From Bradyrhizobium septentrionale (GTDB lineage: Bacteria > Pseudomonadota > Alphaproteobacteria > Rhizobiales > Xanthobacteraceae): 64,000 nt of DNA. The notes under the pieces were generated by a model. The model was not told the origin of the DNA. It was given only the letters and a program-made list of their open reading frames with translations, and did no database searches. Location: the NCBI RefSeq assembly GCF_011516645.4, contig NZ_CP088285.1, positions 868,001 to 932,000 of the forward strand, written 5' to 3'. A program made the translations under genes and the position numbers. Positions 56,529-64,000 of this stretch are shown in pieces. The stretch's first letter is position 1. Every line of letters begins with the position of its first letter.

Positions 56529-57560
56529 AAGGACAGTCAGCTACAGATCGGAAAAACTCGCAAGACGGCCGCCCTCGGACGGATACGGAGAAGACCCCTG
56601 ATGCCGATCTGTTGCGCGAGATGATCGGCTTTGCCGCCCAGCGGCTGATGGAGCTGGAAGTCGAAGGCCAGACCGGAGCGGCCTACGGCGAGAAGAGTCC
56701 CGAGCGTCTGGCCCAGCGCAACGGCTACCGCGACCGGAGCTGGGAGACCCGCGCCGGCACGGTCGAACTTCGCATCCCCAAACTGCGCAAGGGCTCCTAC
56801 TTGCCGGGCTTCCTGGAGCCGCGCCGCATGGCCGAGAAGGCGCTCACCGCCGTGGTGCAGGAAGCTTATGTGCAGGGCGTCTGGACCCGCTCGGTGGACG
56901 ATCTGGTGCAGGCGATGGGAATGAGCGGCATCTCCAAGAGCCAGGTGAGCCGGCTGTGCGGCGAGATCGACGACAAAGTGAAGGCGTTCCTCGTCCGCCC
57001 GATCGAGGGCGACTGGCCGTATCTGTGGATCGACGCCACCTACGTGAAGGTGCGCCAGAATGGCCGCATGTGTCGGTCGCGGTGATTGTCGCGGTCGGCG
57101 TCAACAGTGACGGCCACCGCGAGGTTCTCGGCATGGACATTGGCCCTTCCGAAGCCGAGACATTCTGGACGGAGTTCTTGCGCAAGCTCGCCCGCTGCGG
57201 CCTGCGCGGCGTCAAGCTGGTTGTGTCCGACGCGCACGAGGGCATCAAGGCCGCCATCAGCAAGGTGCTCAACGCCACTTGGCAGCGCTGCCGCGTGCAC
57301 TTCATGCGCAACGCGTTGGTCGCATGCCGGCAAGAGCGGACGGCGCGTCGTCTCCGCCTTCATCGCCACCGCCTTTGCCCAGGACGATGCCGAGACCGCC
57401 CAAGCGCAGTGGGCGGAAGGTCGCCGACCAGCTCCGCCCCAAGCTGCCCGAGCTTGCTGGCTTCCTCGACGAGGCCGAGACCGATGTGCTCGCCTACATG
57501 ACGTACCCGCCCCAGCATCGAACCAAGCTGCACTCGACCAACCCGATCGAGCGCCTCAAC

Positions 57561-58152
57561 GCGCCACACCACGCCCGTGGACACGATCCGGCGCACTCTG
57601 GATCAATTCCGGCCCGATCGGCGCTGGCGTTTTTCATCCTCTTCTAACGTGTTCGGCTTGTACGGGGCTTAGATCCATAATGCGAGCAAGAGAATGCCCC
57701 GACACATGTCACAACACCAACAACACTTGTCCGGAATATGCCGGGCTTGATCGGAAGCCGACATCTCAGAAAACGACCACGCTGTTCGCTTGAGATCTGC
57801 AAATGGTGGACGACCCCGACCGCCATGGTCGTGTTGTAGCTGCGACTGGCACGAGCGAAGTTTGATCGCCTGAAACAACGCCTTGCACCGTTAGCGGACC
57901 TCAAGCGGTACCGCTAGAGACGCTTGTACTGCGTTGTTCGCTTCACTCGCTCCGAGATTAATTCCAATTGATCGACATTACGACGCTCGGTCATCCGAAC
58001 TTCAACAAGCATCTATATAATGTTCATTATGGCGCCGAGCGTAGCTCGATGCGCGAGCAAGATCGCAACCGATTTGAGCGCTGGCCACATGCTCTCGGTT
58101 TCGTTTGGGACAAACTGATTTGTCTTTGAAGGGCGTTGCAGTGGAGTTTGAG
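57561..58152. other. stretch after the IS256 truncation, no gene seen
   Basis: About 590 bases with no supported gene. Open frames on both strands lack start signals. Confidence 0.35.
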
Positions 58153-58398
58153 ATGGATCACGACTTATCCCAGCAGGTCCAGGCGCCAGAGGCTCTCGTG
58201 AGTGTGGCGTTTGATAAAGCGTGGCGCTTTGTCGAGAGTGATCCGATCCTAGCGCACAATCTGAAGTCCGTCCTTCATCGCCGATTGCGCGATTTACTGG
58301 CGAGCTCGGTAAGGAACGGCGAACGCAATGCACTCCATCTTGCAAACGAGGCGATACGCAATTTGCGCGCCGAGCTTGCGCATGCGACCACGCAATAG
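58153..58398 (+). CDS. small hypothetical helical protein
   Basis: 81 residues from an ATG with GGAG 7 bases upstream. The product is almost entirely helical and charged: HDLSQQVQAPEALVSVAFDK, AWRFVESDPILAHNLKSVLH, RRLRDLLASSV and ANEAIRNLRAELAHA. It is reminiscent of short conserved hypothetical proteins common in Bradyrhizobium genomes. No membrane segment or catalytic motif. Function unknown. Confidence 0.6.
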   Translation: MDHDLSQQVQAPEALVSVAFDKAWRFVESDPILAHNLKSVLHRRLRDLLASSVRNGERNALHLANEAIRNLRAELAHATTQ

Positions 58399-59006
58399 GC
58401 TTCCTCGCACATCCACTGGCAAGAGAGATCCGGTTCGCCAGGTTTGCCCCGTCATTCAGCCAAGAATGAACGTCGACGCCGATGGTGACCGATCTGACCT
58501 TCCTCCACTCATATCTTTCGCCGCGCTGAAGGCGCCGCAACGCCGCGCGCGTTGTGATCGCACGTGCCTTGCGATCGGGTGTTCCTCGACGGCTTGATAA
58601 AGCGCGGCCCGCCTGAGAGCACTCGCCAAGCAGCTCATCACGCACCGGCAGGACTTACGCAGCTCGGCTCTCGCGCTGGTTCTTGACGGGGAGCTTACAC
58701 CCCATATCACGGCGCACCGCGACGCGAAACCGCAGTCTCAAGGAGCACGCTGCACCATAACGCCTCACGTCTTCCAACGTTGACTGATCCGAATTTCCAT
58801 TGGCATATTTTGCGTGTGAGCCCAAGCCAGATTCGGCGCATTTCGCTGACGGGTGCGCGTGACGTCCTTGCACGCTCCACAATCTGACGCTACGTGCGGT
58901 TCCGCGCATTTCTCCCGAAGGATTGTTGTCCTGCAGTTACAGCAATCGGCGTCGATGTTGTTAAGACGCACAGCGCCGGGGGGCACCGAAAGGAACGACA
59001 CTCGAA
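58399..59006. other. intergenic region ahead of the outer-membrane protein
   Basis: About 600 bases without a supported gene. The promoter of the beta-barrel gene must lie here, but I cannot place it. Confidence 0.35.
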
Positions 59007-59729
59007 ATGAAGAGTTTTCTGATTCTGACTGCAAGCATTGTCGCGCTCAGTGCAGCGGCACCGGCGCTTGGCGCAGACTTCGCCGTGCAGCCCGTCAATA
59101 TAAAGGCGCCGCCGATGCCAATCGCGGCCCCGATCACTGACTGGACCGGCTACTATATCGGTATCAATGGCGGCTGGGGGGCTGGCCATAATTGCTGGAA
59201 TTTCAATGGCGTCACTCCCGAGGGCTGCCATAATTCGACAGGTGGTTCGATCGGCGGCCAGATTGGCTATCGTTGGCAGATCTTCAATATGGTTTACGGC
59301 ATCGAGGGCCAGGGCAATTGGGCCGACTTCAGCGGCTCCAATGTCAGCACCGCCTTCCCGGCCGACACCCTCCGCACCAAGACGGATGCGTTCGGGTTGC
59401 TTGCTGGCCAGATTGGCTACGCATTCAATGCCGTGCTGCTTTACGCCAAGGGCGGTGCCGCCGTGACCAGCAACACCTACCACATCGACTCAGTGGCGAC
59501 TGGTACGGAGATTGCCAAAAGCAGCAATGTGCGTTGGGGTGGCGCGCTGGGCGCCGGTGTCGAAGTCAGTCTTACGCCGAGCTGGTCCGCCGGCGTCGAG
59601 TATGACCATTTGTTCATGCAGGGCACCAATGTAGCCTTCCCAGGTGCCGGCGTGGATCGCGTCCACCAGGACGTCGATCTGATCACAGCGCGGTTCAATT
59701 ACAAGCTCAGCCCGGTGCTTGGCAAATAA
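59007..59729 (+). CDS. outer-membrane beta-barrel protein (Omp25/RopB-like)
   Basis: 240 residues. A signal peptide (KSFLILTASIVALSAAAPALGA) precedes a mature domain starting near DFAVQPVN. The barrel shows the family pattern of alternating strands: WTGYYIGINGGWGAGH, GGSIGGQIGYRWQ, MVYGIEGQGNWADFSG, AVLLYAKGGAAV, ALGAGVEVSLTPSWSAGVEYDH and a C-terminal DLITARFNYKL. Such small porin-like proteins are abundant in rhizobial outer membranes. It is followed by a good intrinsic terminator, so it is probably a single-gene unit. Confidence 0.88.
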   Translation: MKSFLILTASIVALSAAAPALGADFAVQPVNIKAPPMPIAAPITDWTGYYIGINGGWGAGHNCWNFNGVTPEGCHNSTGGSIGGQIGYRWQIFNMVYGIEGQGNWADFSGSNVSTAFPADTLRTKTDAFGLLAGQIGYAFNAVLLYAKGGAAVTSNTYHIDSVATGTEIAKSSNVRWGGALGAGVEVSLTPSWSAGVEYDHLFMQGTNVAFPGAGVDRVHQDVDLITARFNYKLSPVLGK

Positions 59730-59758
59730 TGATCTCTACGCACTAGCGCGGTCAATCG

Positions 59759-59790
59759 AGAGCCTCGACCTGGGTCGGGGCTCTTTCTTC
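59759..59790 (+). terminator. intrinsic terminator of the beta-barrel gene
   Basis: Stem AGAGCC-T-CGAC, loop CTGG, then GTCG-G-GGCTCT followed by TTCTT. It starts 30 bases after the stop codon. Confidence 0.85.
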
Positions 59791-60342
59791 AGGAGGCGCT
59801 CTCTGCAGCGGCCCGGCCGCGGCCGAATTTTTCCTGAATCCCGAGTTCGGTCTCTCGACGGACTGCGCGACGTCACTCAAATGGCAGCTACCATCAAATG
59901 GTGTACGCGGCGCCACCAAATTTATGAGCCAGATGCCGGGATGATCACCGGTTTTCGCCGGCTGAGCGCAAGCAGCTCCAGACGACGTAGGCCACTGGCG
60001 CGGCCACCTTGCCCTAGGCGATCGTATTGAAGTGATGCTTCGAGCGACACGTTGTTGTTGGGGGCGTCGGCATCACGACCAATACGATGCGGCGATGTCT
60101 CAAAGGCGGAGCGTTGGACGAGCCGCTTCTGTACTCGCCCCGCGGGTCTGGGGATCTCATCAGTTCCGCACGCATTACCTTTTCAAGGGCCTTTTCATCC
60201 GACATTGGCACGTAGCGGATCCGAAGTTGACGCGGCGTCAGATTTCAATGCGCTTTTTCCCGATCGATCGTTGCGCGGCAGTTTCGGTGGCAAGCGCCAC
60301 ATTGAAAGTTGTGAAACAGCCGGCGTTTGCTCCCAGCTGGTA
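59791..60342. other. intergenic stretch, no gene seen
   Basis: About 550 bases between the terminator and the LuxR stop codon. No supported gene. Confidence 0.4.
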
Positions 60343-61068
60343 TCAAAGGACATTGAGTCGAACGGCCATGATGGCGGCCTGGATTCGACTCGTCGCGCCC
60401 AGCTTTCGCATCACATTCTTAATATGAAAGTTCACAGTATTCTCGCTGATTTGCAAGATGATCCCGATTTCCCACGACGATTTACCCTCGGCCACCCACC
60501 GTATGCAGCTGGTTTCCCGCTGTGACAGCGCAACTTTCCTGTCGCAGTCAGCATCCGCGCGGCGCGCGATTTCGCCATAGGCAGTGTGAAATTGCCAAGC
60601 CAGAGCGTTGAGGTGACTGATGCAATGCTGAGGATCAATATCCTCTGATGGAGACGCAAACGAGGCGACAGATACCCGGCCCAGCGGACCAAACAATGGC
60701 ACGCTCATACCATGCTTCAGACCTGCCTCTCTAGCCTCGTCAAGCACCCGTCTTTCGTCCGGCTGAAGTTGATATTGTTGGCCGAGCTGATCCCACAGAT
60801 AAGGCCGCGAAAGCAGCGGAGTGCGCCGGACCACCGGATCGATGGTATGGTACTTGCGTTTAAAATAGCGGTCGCACCAGTCTATTGGCCATTTCACGGC
60901 TACGGTCGGGGGTGGGTAGTCCGCCAGCCGAAGTGGCTCGACGAAGTTGAGAGATCCATAGGAAACTTCAGTAAAGCCCTCCTGGCTCGCACAGCTTACA
61001 AGAAGGTCGAACAGGGCTCTGAGAGAATGTGTCCGGTTTGCGCATTCAGTGAAGCTAAAAAGATCCAT
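60343..61068 (-). CDS. LuxR-family regulator with autoinducer-binding domain
   Basis: 241 residues from the ATG at 61068 (GAGG 6 bases upstream); the frame is open further, to 61260. The N-terminal domain has the acyl-homoserine-lactone-type pattern W64-x(3)-Y68, IDPVV (Asp77) and LWDQ (Trp92). C-terminal GerE helix-turn-helix: LSQRETSCIRWVAEGKSSWEIGIILQISENTVNFHIKNVMRKLGA. No luxI-type synthase gene is in this window, so it is a solo receptor here. Bradyrhizobium uses such regulators for quorum sensing or plant signals. The ligand is unknown. Confidence 0.85.
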   Translation of the reverse strand: MDLFSFTECANRTHSLRALFDLLVSCASQEGFTEVSYGSLNFVEPLRLADYPPPTVAVKWPIDWCDRYFKRKYHTIDPVVRRTPLLSRPYLWDQLGQQYQLQPDERRVLDEAREAGLKHGMSVPLFGPLGRVSVASFASPSEDIDPQHCISHLNALAWQFHTAYGEIARRADADCDRKVALSQRETSCIRWVAEGKSSWEIGIILQISENTVNFHIKNVMRKLGATSRIQAAIMAVRLNVL

Positions 61069-61249
61069 AGGCGCCTCAGGACGCCCATCACCATCGGTGT
61101 TGGTGTGTTCGATTGCGCTTGTTTCAGGCGGAGCCAAGTTTCTTTCCATGACCTGAACTCTTGGGTTGCTCTTCGTCAAGGCCGGAGCGCTCGGATGCTG
61201 CGCCAGATCTGCCATTGCCGAACTTGTCCCCCTCCCGTCCGCTGTGGTC

Positions 61250-61870
61250 GCGTGACGCATCCTTCAAACATTGCGAGGTGCCGCCGCTATCCTTGATCAA
61301 AGGTTGAACCGCACGCGGCAACCGCCGCGCCGATGCCCCCTCAATATGGTCTGTCCGGCTCATCCGATGATGCATGGGCACATTGACGATTGCCCAGCTC
61401 GCCCTGGGTTGGGGGGGCCGGCCCGCGGCTAAAACGTCGGCTCTGCTCAGACTGGGCCGTATGAAACCGATGTCCCGCCGAATGAAGCTTCGCCGCGCGA
61501 TCCAGGTGAGATAGAGCACATCGATCGTTTTGGCGGCGCCAGGATCGAACTGCGCGGTGTGGTCATCGATCTTCTGCGTGCCAGTAACAACGACAGCAAC
61601 CTTATTCTTCCTCCCAATCCAGCGAATTGGCGCCGTTAGCCCGTGAGTGGTCCTCTCCTTTCGACTGCCTCGAAGAGGTGATCGATGAGCTTTACGGGGT
61701 ACTACCCGAGGCAGAAGGTAGCCGCCTAGCATCAGTGCCCCGTGTCGGACGGGGAAGGTCGGGCAGGTCCAGCGCGAATGGGTTGTGCCTGCAAATTTTG
61801 GCCGCGACGGCGGCGCAACTTTACATGCGCGGAGGCGCGAGGCTCGCGTGATGCAGACGACACTTTGCAT
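61250..61870 (-). pseudogene. fixA/ETF-beta-like relic
   Basis: The frame starts MQSVVCITRASRLRACKV (cf. FixA HNVVCIKQVPDSAQIRV). Later it has VVVTGTQKIDDHTAQFDPGAAKTIDVLYLTWIARRS, which aligns with FixA FTGKQTIDGDTAQVGPGIAKRLGVLQLTYVAK. A faint echo of the DALRAAR region follows near 61300. The rest is unrecognisable. It looks like an old decayed second copy of fixA. Confidence 0.6.
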
Positions 61871-62034
61871 ACACATCTCCAGAAAGGAGAGGACGTGGCA
61901 TCTGAACAGCAAGCGTCGTACCAATTGCCGGCCACGCGAAACCATCCGTCTGATCAATGGCTTGAAAGACGGACGACGCGTTCGCGCGCCTTAGGCACAT
62001 TGAAGCGATCGCGACATCGGGAGGAAACGCGACA

Positions 62035-62292
62035 ATGGCGCAGCACGAATCAATCGAGATCAGTCAGCCCAATTGCAGCTCTCTGCGCTGGAGCGAGCTG
62101 CTCGCGCTGCTGCTCACGCATTATACGCTTGAACGGCTCCATCGCATCCAGCATCCGCGAGGAACACCACCCGCTTGTCTTGAAGGGCGCGAAACTCATG
62201 CGCGATTGGCTCGAAGGTCCTCATTGTACCTATGCAGAGCCATCGATCTGCTCGAGTTTGGCGAAATCGATCCTATCGATAGTTCAAAGTGA
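62035..62292 (+). CDS. hypothetical protein, possibly frameshifted
   Basis: 85 codons from an ATG preceded by GGGAGGAAA, a good ribosome-binding site. It starts AQHESIEISQPNCSSLRWSE and LLALLLTHYTLERLHRIQ, then becomes low-quality. The neighbouring frame continues plausibly (REEHHPLVLKGAKLMRDWLEG), which suggests a frameshift near 62150. I do not recognise the family. Confidence 0.35.
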   Translation: MAQHESIEISQPNCSSLRWSELLALLLTHYTLERLHRIQHPRGTPPACLEGRETHARLARRSSLYLCRAIDLLEFGEIDPIDSSK

Positions 62293-63118
62293 TCGGGGTC
62301 ACGGCGACAGCTCGCAATTCGCGCCGCAACATAGGGGGACTCGACAGATCATTCTGCCCGAATTCGGCGAGCGCGAGACGCCGTCGAACCAAGGCGCCCC
62401 GACGCACTTTGCCGGGGTTGGAAGTGCGCCGGGTCCGCCCCAACATCATCAGTACATCCGTGATGATGCTTGTGGCAATGAGACAAGCAGCGTGGCGGAA
62501 TTGAGGCTCGTCGATTGCTTTGACCTCCAGTCCGAATTGTTTTCATGCGCGCTCCCAGAAACTTGTATCGGACGTAGCGTCGGGTTGTACAATTCTCTAT
62601 TGGGGTCTTCGTCGCACAAGCAGCTTCTTGTTCATGACTCGCCAGACGTCGAACGAAACGCATGCTGGGCATCTGGAGGAGAGATGCCGAGCATGGTGAG
62701 CATAAGCGGCGAGAGGCAACTCGCCTCGCCAAGTTGCACTTCCAGATTCCCGCCGCCGGCTACCGCGTGGACATTGTGGTTAAAAAGATAAACGTTCAGC
62801 CCTTCTCTCTAGGAGGAGCTCCTATTCGGCACTCCCAAGCCCAGATTGGCTTGCCGGCCGGCAACTCGTTCATCGACACATTCAGACTAGGGTTGCACGT
62901 TCAAAAACAAGGCGCGATGAAAACATCGTGCGGCACCTATCCGCGCGATGAAGTCTTAGCGGTTCCGACGCTTGTCATCGAATTCCATCACCGCTCAGGA
63001 AGAGCATCCCTTGCAGATATTGGGAATGAACTCTTCCGCGCGGAAGCCCGGAGTGGCGCTGAACTGACGCTTGGGGCCGGCTTTCCGGATCGACATCACC
63101 GGATCGGATGACTTCGCT
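62293..63118. other. region around proposed NolA box 5, no certain gene
   Basis: About 830 bases. A frame at 62662-63111 is open for 149 codons but has no good start signal. A GGAGGAG at 62674-62680 precedes a short frame of 36 codons (62683-62793). I could not assign either. Confidence 0.3.
62563..62593 (+). promoter_or_regulatory. MerR-type promoter/operator, proposed NolA box 5
   Basis: TTGTAT, a 19-base spacer with ACGTAGCGT, and TACAAT. It is closest to box 1 (both have GGACGTAGCGT and TTGTACAAT). The downstream gene is unclear. Confidence 0.6.
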
Positions 63119-63290
63119 TGACTCGCCGCAAAACACCACCAGCATTTGCATGCTGAAGCCGCGGCAGCGGAGCCGCATTCGCACCGGCATCTCCACGAGC
63201 CGCTTCGCCACAAGCATTCGCACTATCCAGATTTGCATTATCGACATCAACACTGTTGCGACTACGCTCTCCGCAGATAACGGCTGCTTC
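63119..63290 (+). pseudogene. histidine-rich C-terminal relic
   Basis: One frame encodes KHHQHLHAEAAAAEPHSHRH followed by LHEPLRHKHSHYPDLHYRHQ. The repeated H-x-H and the PDLH-x-RH pattern look like the metal-binding tail of a larger protein. A stop codon directly precedes it, so only the tail remains. Confidence 0.4.
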
Positions 63291-63502
63291 GCGACGGCTC
63301 GGGTCCGAATCGGACGAAGGCGATACATCGCATCACCTTCGCAGATAGCGGCTGAACCGAAAACGCTGCGTGTTGCCGCTGGGGGTAACATGATCGTGCC
63401 GCTTGGAATCGACCAGGTCGAACTCGGGTCCAAGCGCGGAGGCGCGGCAGCGCAATGGGGACGCAGAAAATTGGGCCCCACGCCTTCCGGGACCGCAGAC
63501 CT

Positions 63503-63520
63503 CGTCAGCTTCTCGAAAGT
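63503..63520 (+). promoter_or_regulatory. orphan tts box
   Basis: CGTCAGCTTCTCGAAAGT matches the tts box core with one terminal difference from the site at 12551. No effector gene follows; an IS1380 transposase gene on the opposite strand ends about 190 bases downstream. Confidence 0.75.
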
Positions 63521-63708
63521 TTGCCCGATTAGGCTGTTTAGCCCGTCCTATTCGTGAGAGTGCTTTTTTTAGTCCGCTTGATGTGGCCGCACATCTGCTC
63601 TGACAAGGCGCGCGGGATTGCCTTCGGCTTTTCACCGCCTGACGACCCGTACTTTGCAACGCGCTTGAGGTGTAGGTTGGGCGAACGGGGGGGCGGACGC
63701 CCCGCCGG

Positions 63709-64000
63709 TCAAGGACCGAGCGGCAGCAGCGCGCCTGGCAAGCCGCGGATCAGGTCGGCTTCGGGACATGCCGCGGCAAACGCAAGGCGAATGCGGCTCG
63801 TGGTTTCGACGACACGGGCAGCGAGTTTCAAGAGCCGAAGACGCAGCGTCGCGAACTCGGCTGTGGCCAATTCCCGGGCTTTGGGAATCGCGTCGCGCAC
63901 GGTCAGCATCAGCCAATAAGCGGCGGTGTGGAGAACGAGGCGGACTTGATTGGCGAGCGCCGAACGGCAGCTGGTGCGGTCGGAGGCGAGCTGTGTCTTA
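63709..64000 (-). CDS. IS1380-family transposase, C-terminal part
   Basis: The gene runs off the right edge of the window. The visible 96 residues are ASDRTSCRSALANQVRLVLH, TAAYWLMLTVRDAIPKAREL, ATAEFATLRLRLLKLAARVV and ETTSRIRLAFAAACPEADLI, the typical C-terminus of IS1380 transposases. The frame is open to the window end. The element's end must lie to the left of 63709, but I could not fix it. Confidence 0.85.
   Translation of the reverse strand, partial: KTQLASDRTSCRSALANQVRLVLHTAAYWLMLTVRDAIPKARELATAEFATLRLRLLKLAARVVETTSRIRLAFAAACPEADLIRGLPGALLPLGP

Larger units (their letters stand above)
52625..56586 (-). mobile_element. IS66-family element B, copy 2, interrupted by IS3
   Basis: Ends GTACGCATACGACGAGG at the left and GTATCCGTCCGAGGGCGG (reverse strand) at the right. 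Exact 8-bp duplication GGAGAAGA at 52617-52624 and 56587-56594. It is 3962 bp including a 1.35 kb IS3. tnpA and tnpB encode the same proteins as copy 1, while tnpC has many substitutions. Confidence 0.95.
52404..57560 (+). mobile_element. IS256-family element, interrupted and 3'-truncated
   Basis: The left part holds GGGGAC/GTCCCC and a 13-bp inverted repeat GCAAAGCCGCCCG/CGGGCGGCTTTGC (52459-52515) before the transposase start. No matching right end was found near 57600. IS66 element B copy 2 is inserted at codon ~15. The left boundary is approximate. Confidence 0.65.
52582..57560 (+). pseudogene. IS256-family transposase, split and frameshifted
   Basis: The start DDMMDLRTLVEK is followed by the IS66 insertion. 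It continues from 56595 with [90 protein letters not shown] and [16 protein letters not shown] (first catalytic Asp). One frameshift lies near 57065, then [24 protein letters not shown] and LVVSDAHEGIKAAI (second Asp). Another shift falls near 57330. The end around YPPQHRTKLHSTNPIERLN contains the E-block region, and the last ~50 residues are missing. Confidence 0.88.

Noticed and set aside
58013..58645. 210-codon minus-strand frame
   Set aside because: It overlaps the better-supported small gene at 58153-58398 and has arginine-rich, low-complexity translation with no ribosome-binding site.
62662..63111. 149-codon frame after proposed NolA box 5 as its target gene
   Set aside because: No start signal and no protein-like composition that I can recognise; kept only as an open question.

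Overview
The window is part of a Bradyrhizobium-type symbiosis island. The key evidence is the arrangement, on the minus strand, nodK/Y-nodA-nodB-nodC-(nodS)-nodU-nodI-nodJ-nolO-nodZ followed by fixR-nifA-fixA, with nodD1, nodD2 and nolA divergent on the plus strand. This is the order known from B. diazoefficiens USDA110. Proteins such as NolA, NifA, FixA, NodU and NolO closely resemble the Bradyrhizobium versions as I remember them. I could not run any alignment or database search.

Left arm (1-18,400): mostly decay and insertion sequences. It holds a complete IS66 element with a UPF0149-like passenger (1102-4263), a frameshifted ATP-grasp peptide-ligase-like gene, an IS481 relic, an ABC exporter gene cut at its Walker A by a second IS66, an internally deleted IS66, a tts-box-preceded GH12 endoglucanase of the GunA2 type, and an IS5-family element split by a third complete IS66. 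Exact 8-bp target duplications define the three large IS66 insertions.

Nitrogen-fixation block (18,800-25,310): minus-strand fixR, nifA and fixA, followed by a heme-oxygenase-like/GFA fusion protein and a 2-oxoglutarate oxygenase. Upstream of fixR there is a -24/-12 promoter with an exact RegR box; fixA has its own -24/-12 promoter. A three-level nest (IS66 inside IS66 inside IS630; 25,585-31,755) separates this block from the nod operon.

Nod block (32,200-47,500): the nod-box-driven operon would make, modify and export the lipochitooligosaccharide Nod factor. NodA, B and C build the acylated chitin backbone, NodU and NolO carbamoylate it, NodZ fucosylates it, and NodI and NodJ export it. 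nodS (N-methylation) is a pseudogene. NodD1, NodD2 and the MerR-type regulator NolA control the operon. A conserved 31-bp MerR-type promoter/operator occurs five times in the window, including upstream of nolA and nodD2, and I propose it as the NolA operator.

Right arm (47,500-64,000): relics (LivK-like protein, luciferase-like monooxygenase, fixA-like gene, histidine-rich tail), an orphan nod box, a small-protein family with two members, an IS256 copy hit by an IS66 which is itself hit by an IS3, an outer-membrane beta-barrel gene with a terminator, a LuxR-type regulator, an orphan tts box, and an IS1380 transposase running off the end. No tRNA, rRNA, integrase or CRISPR array was seen.
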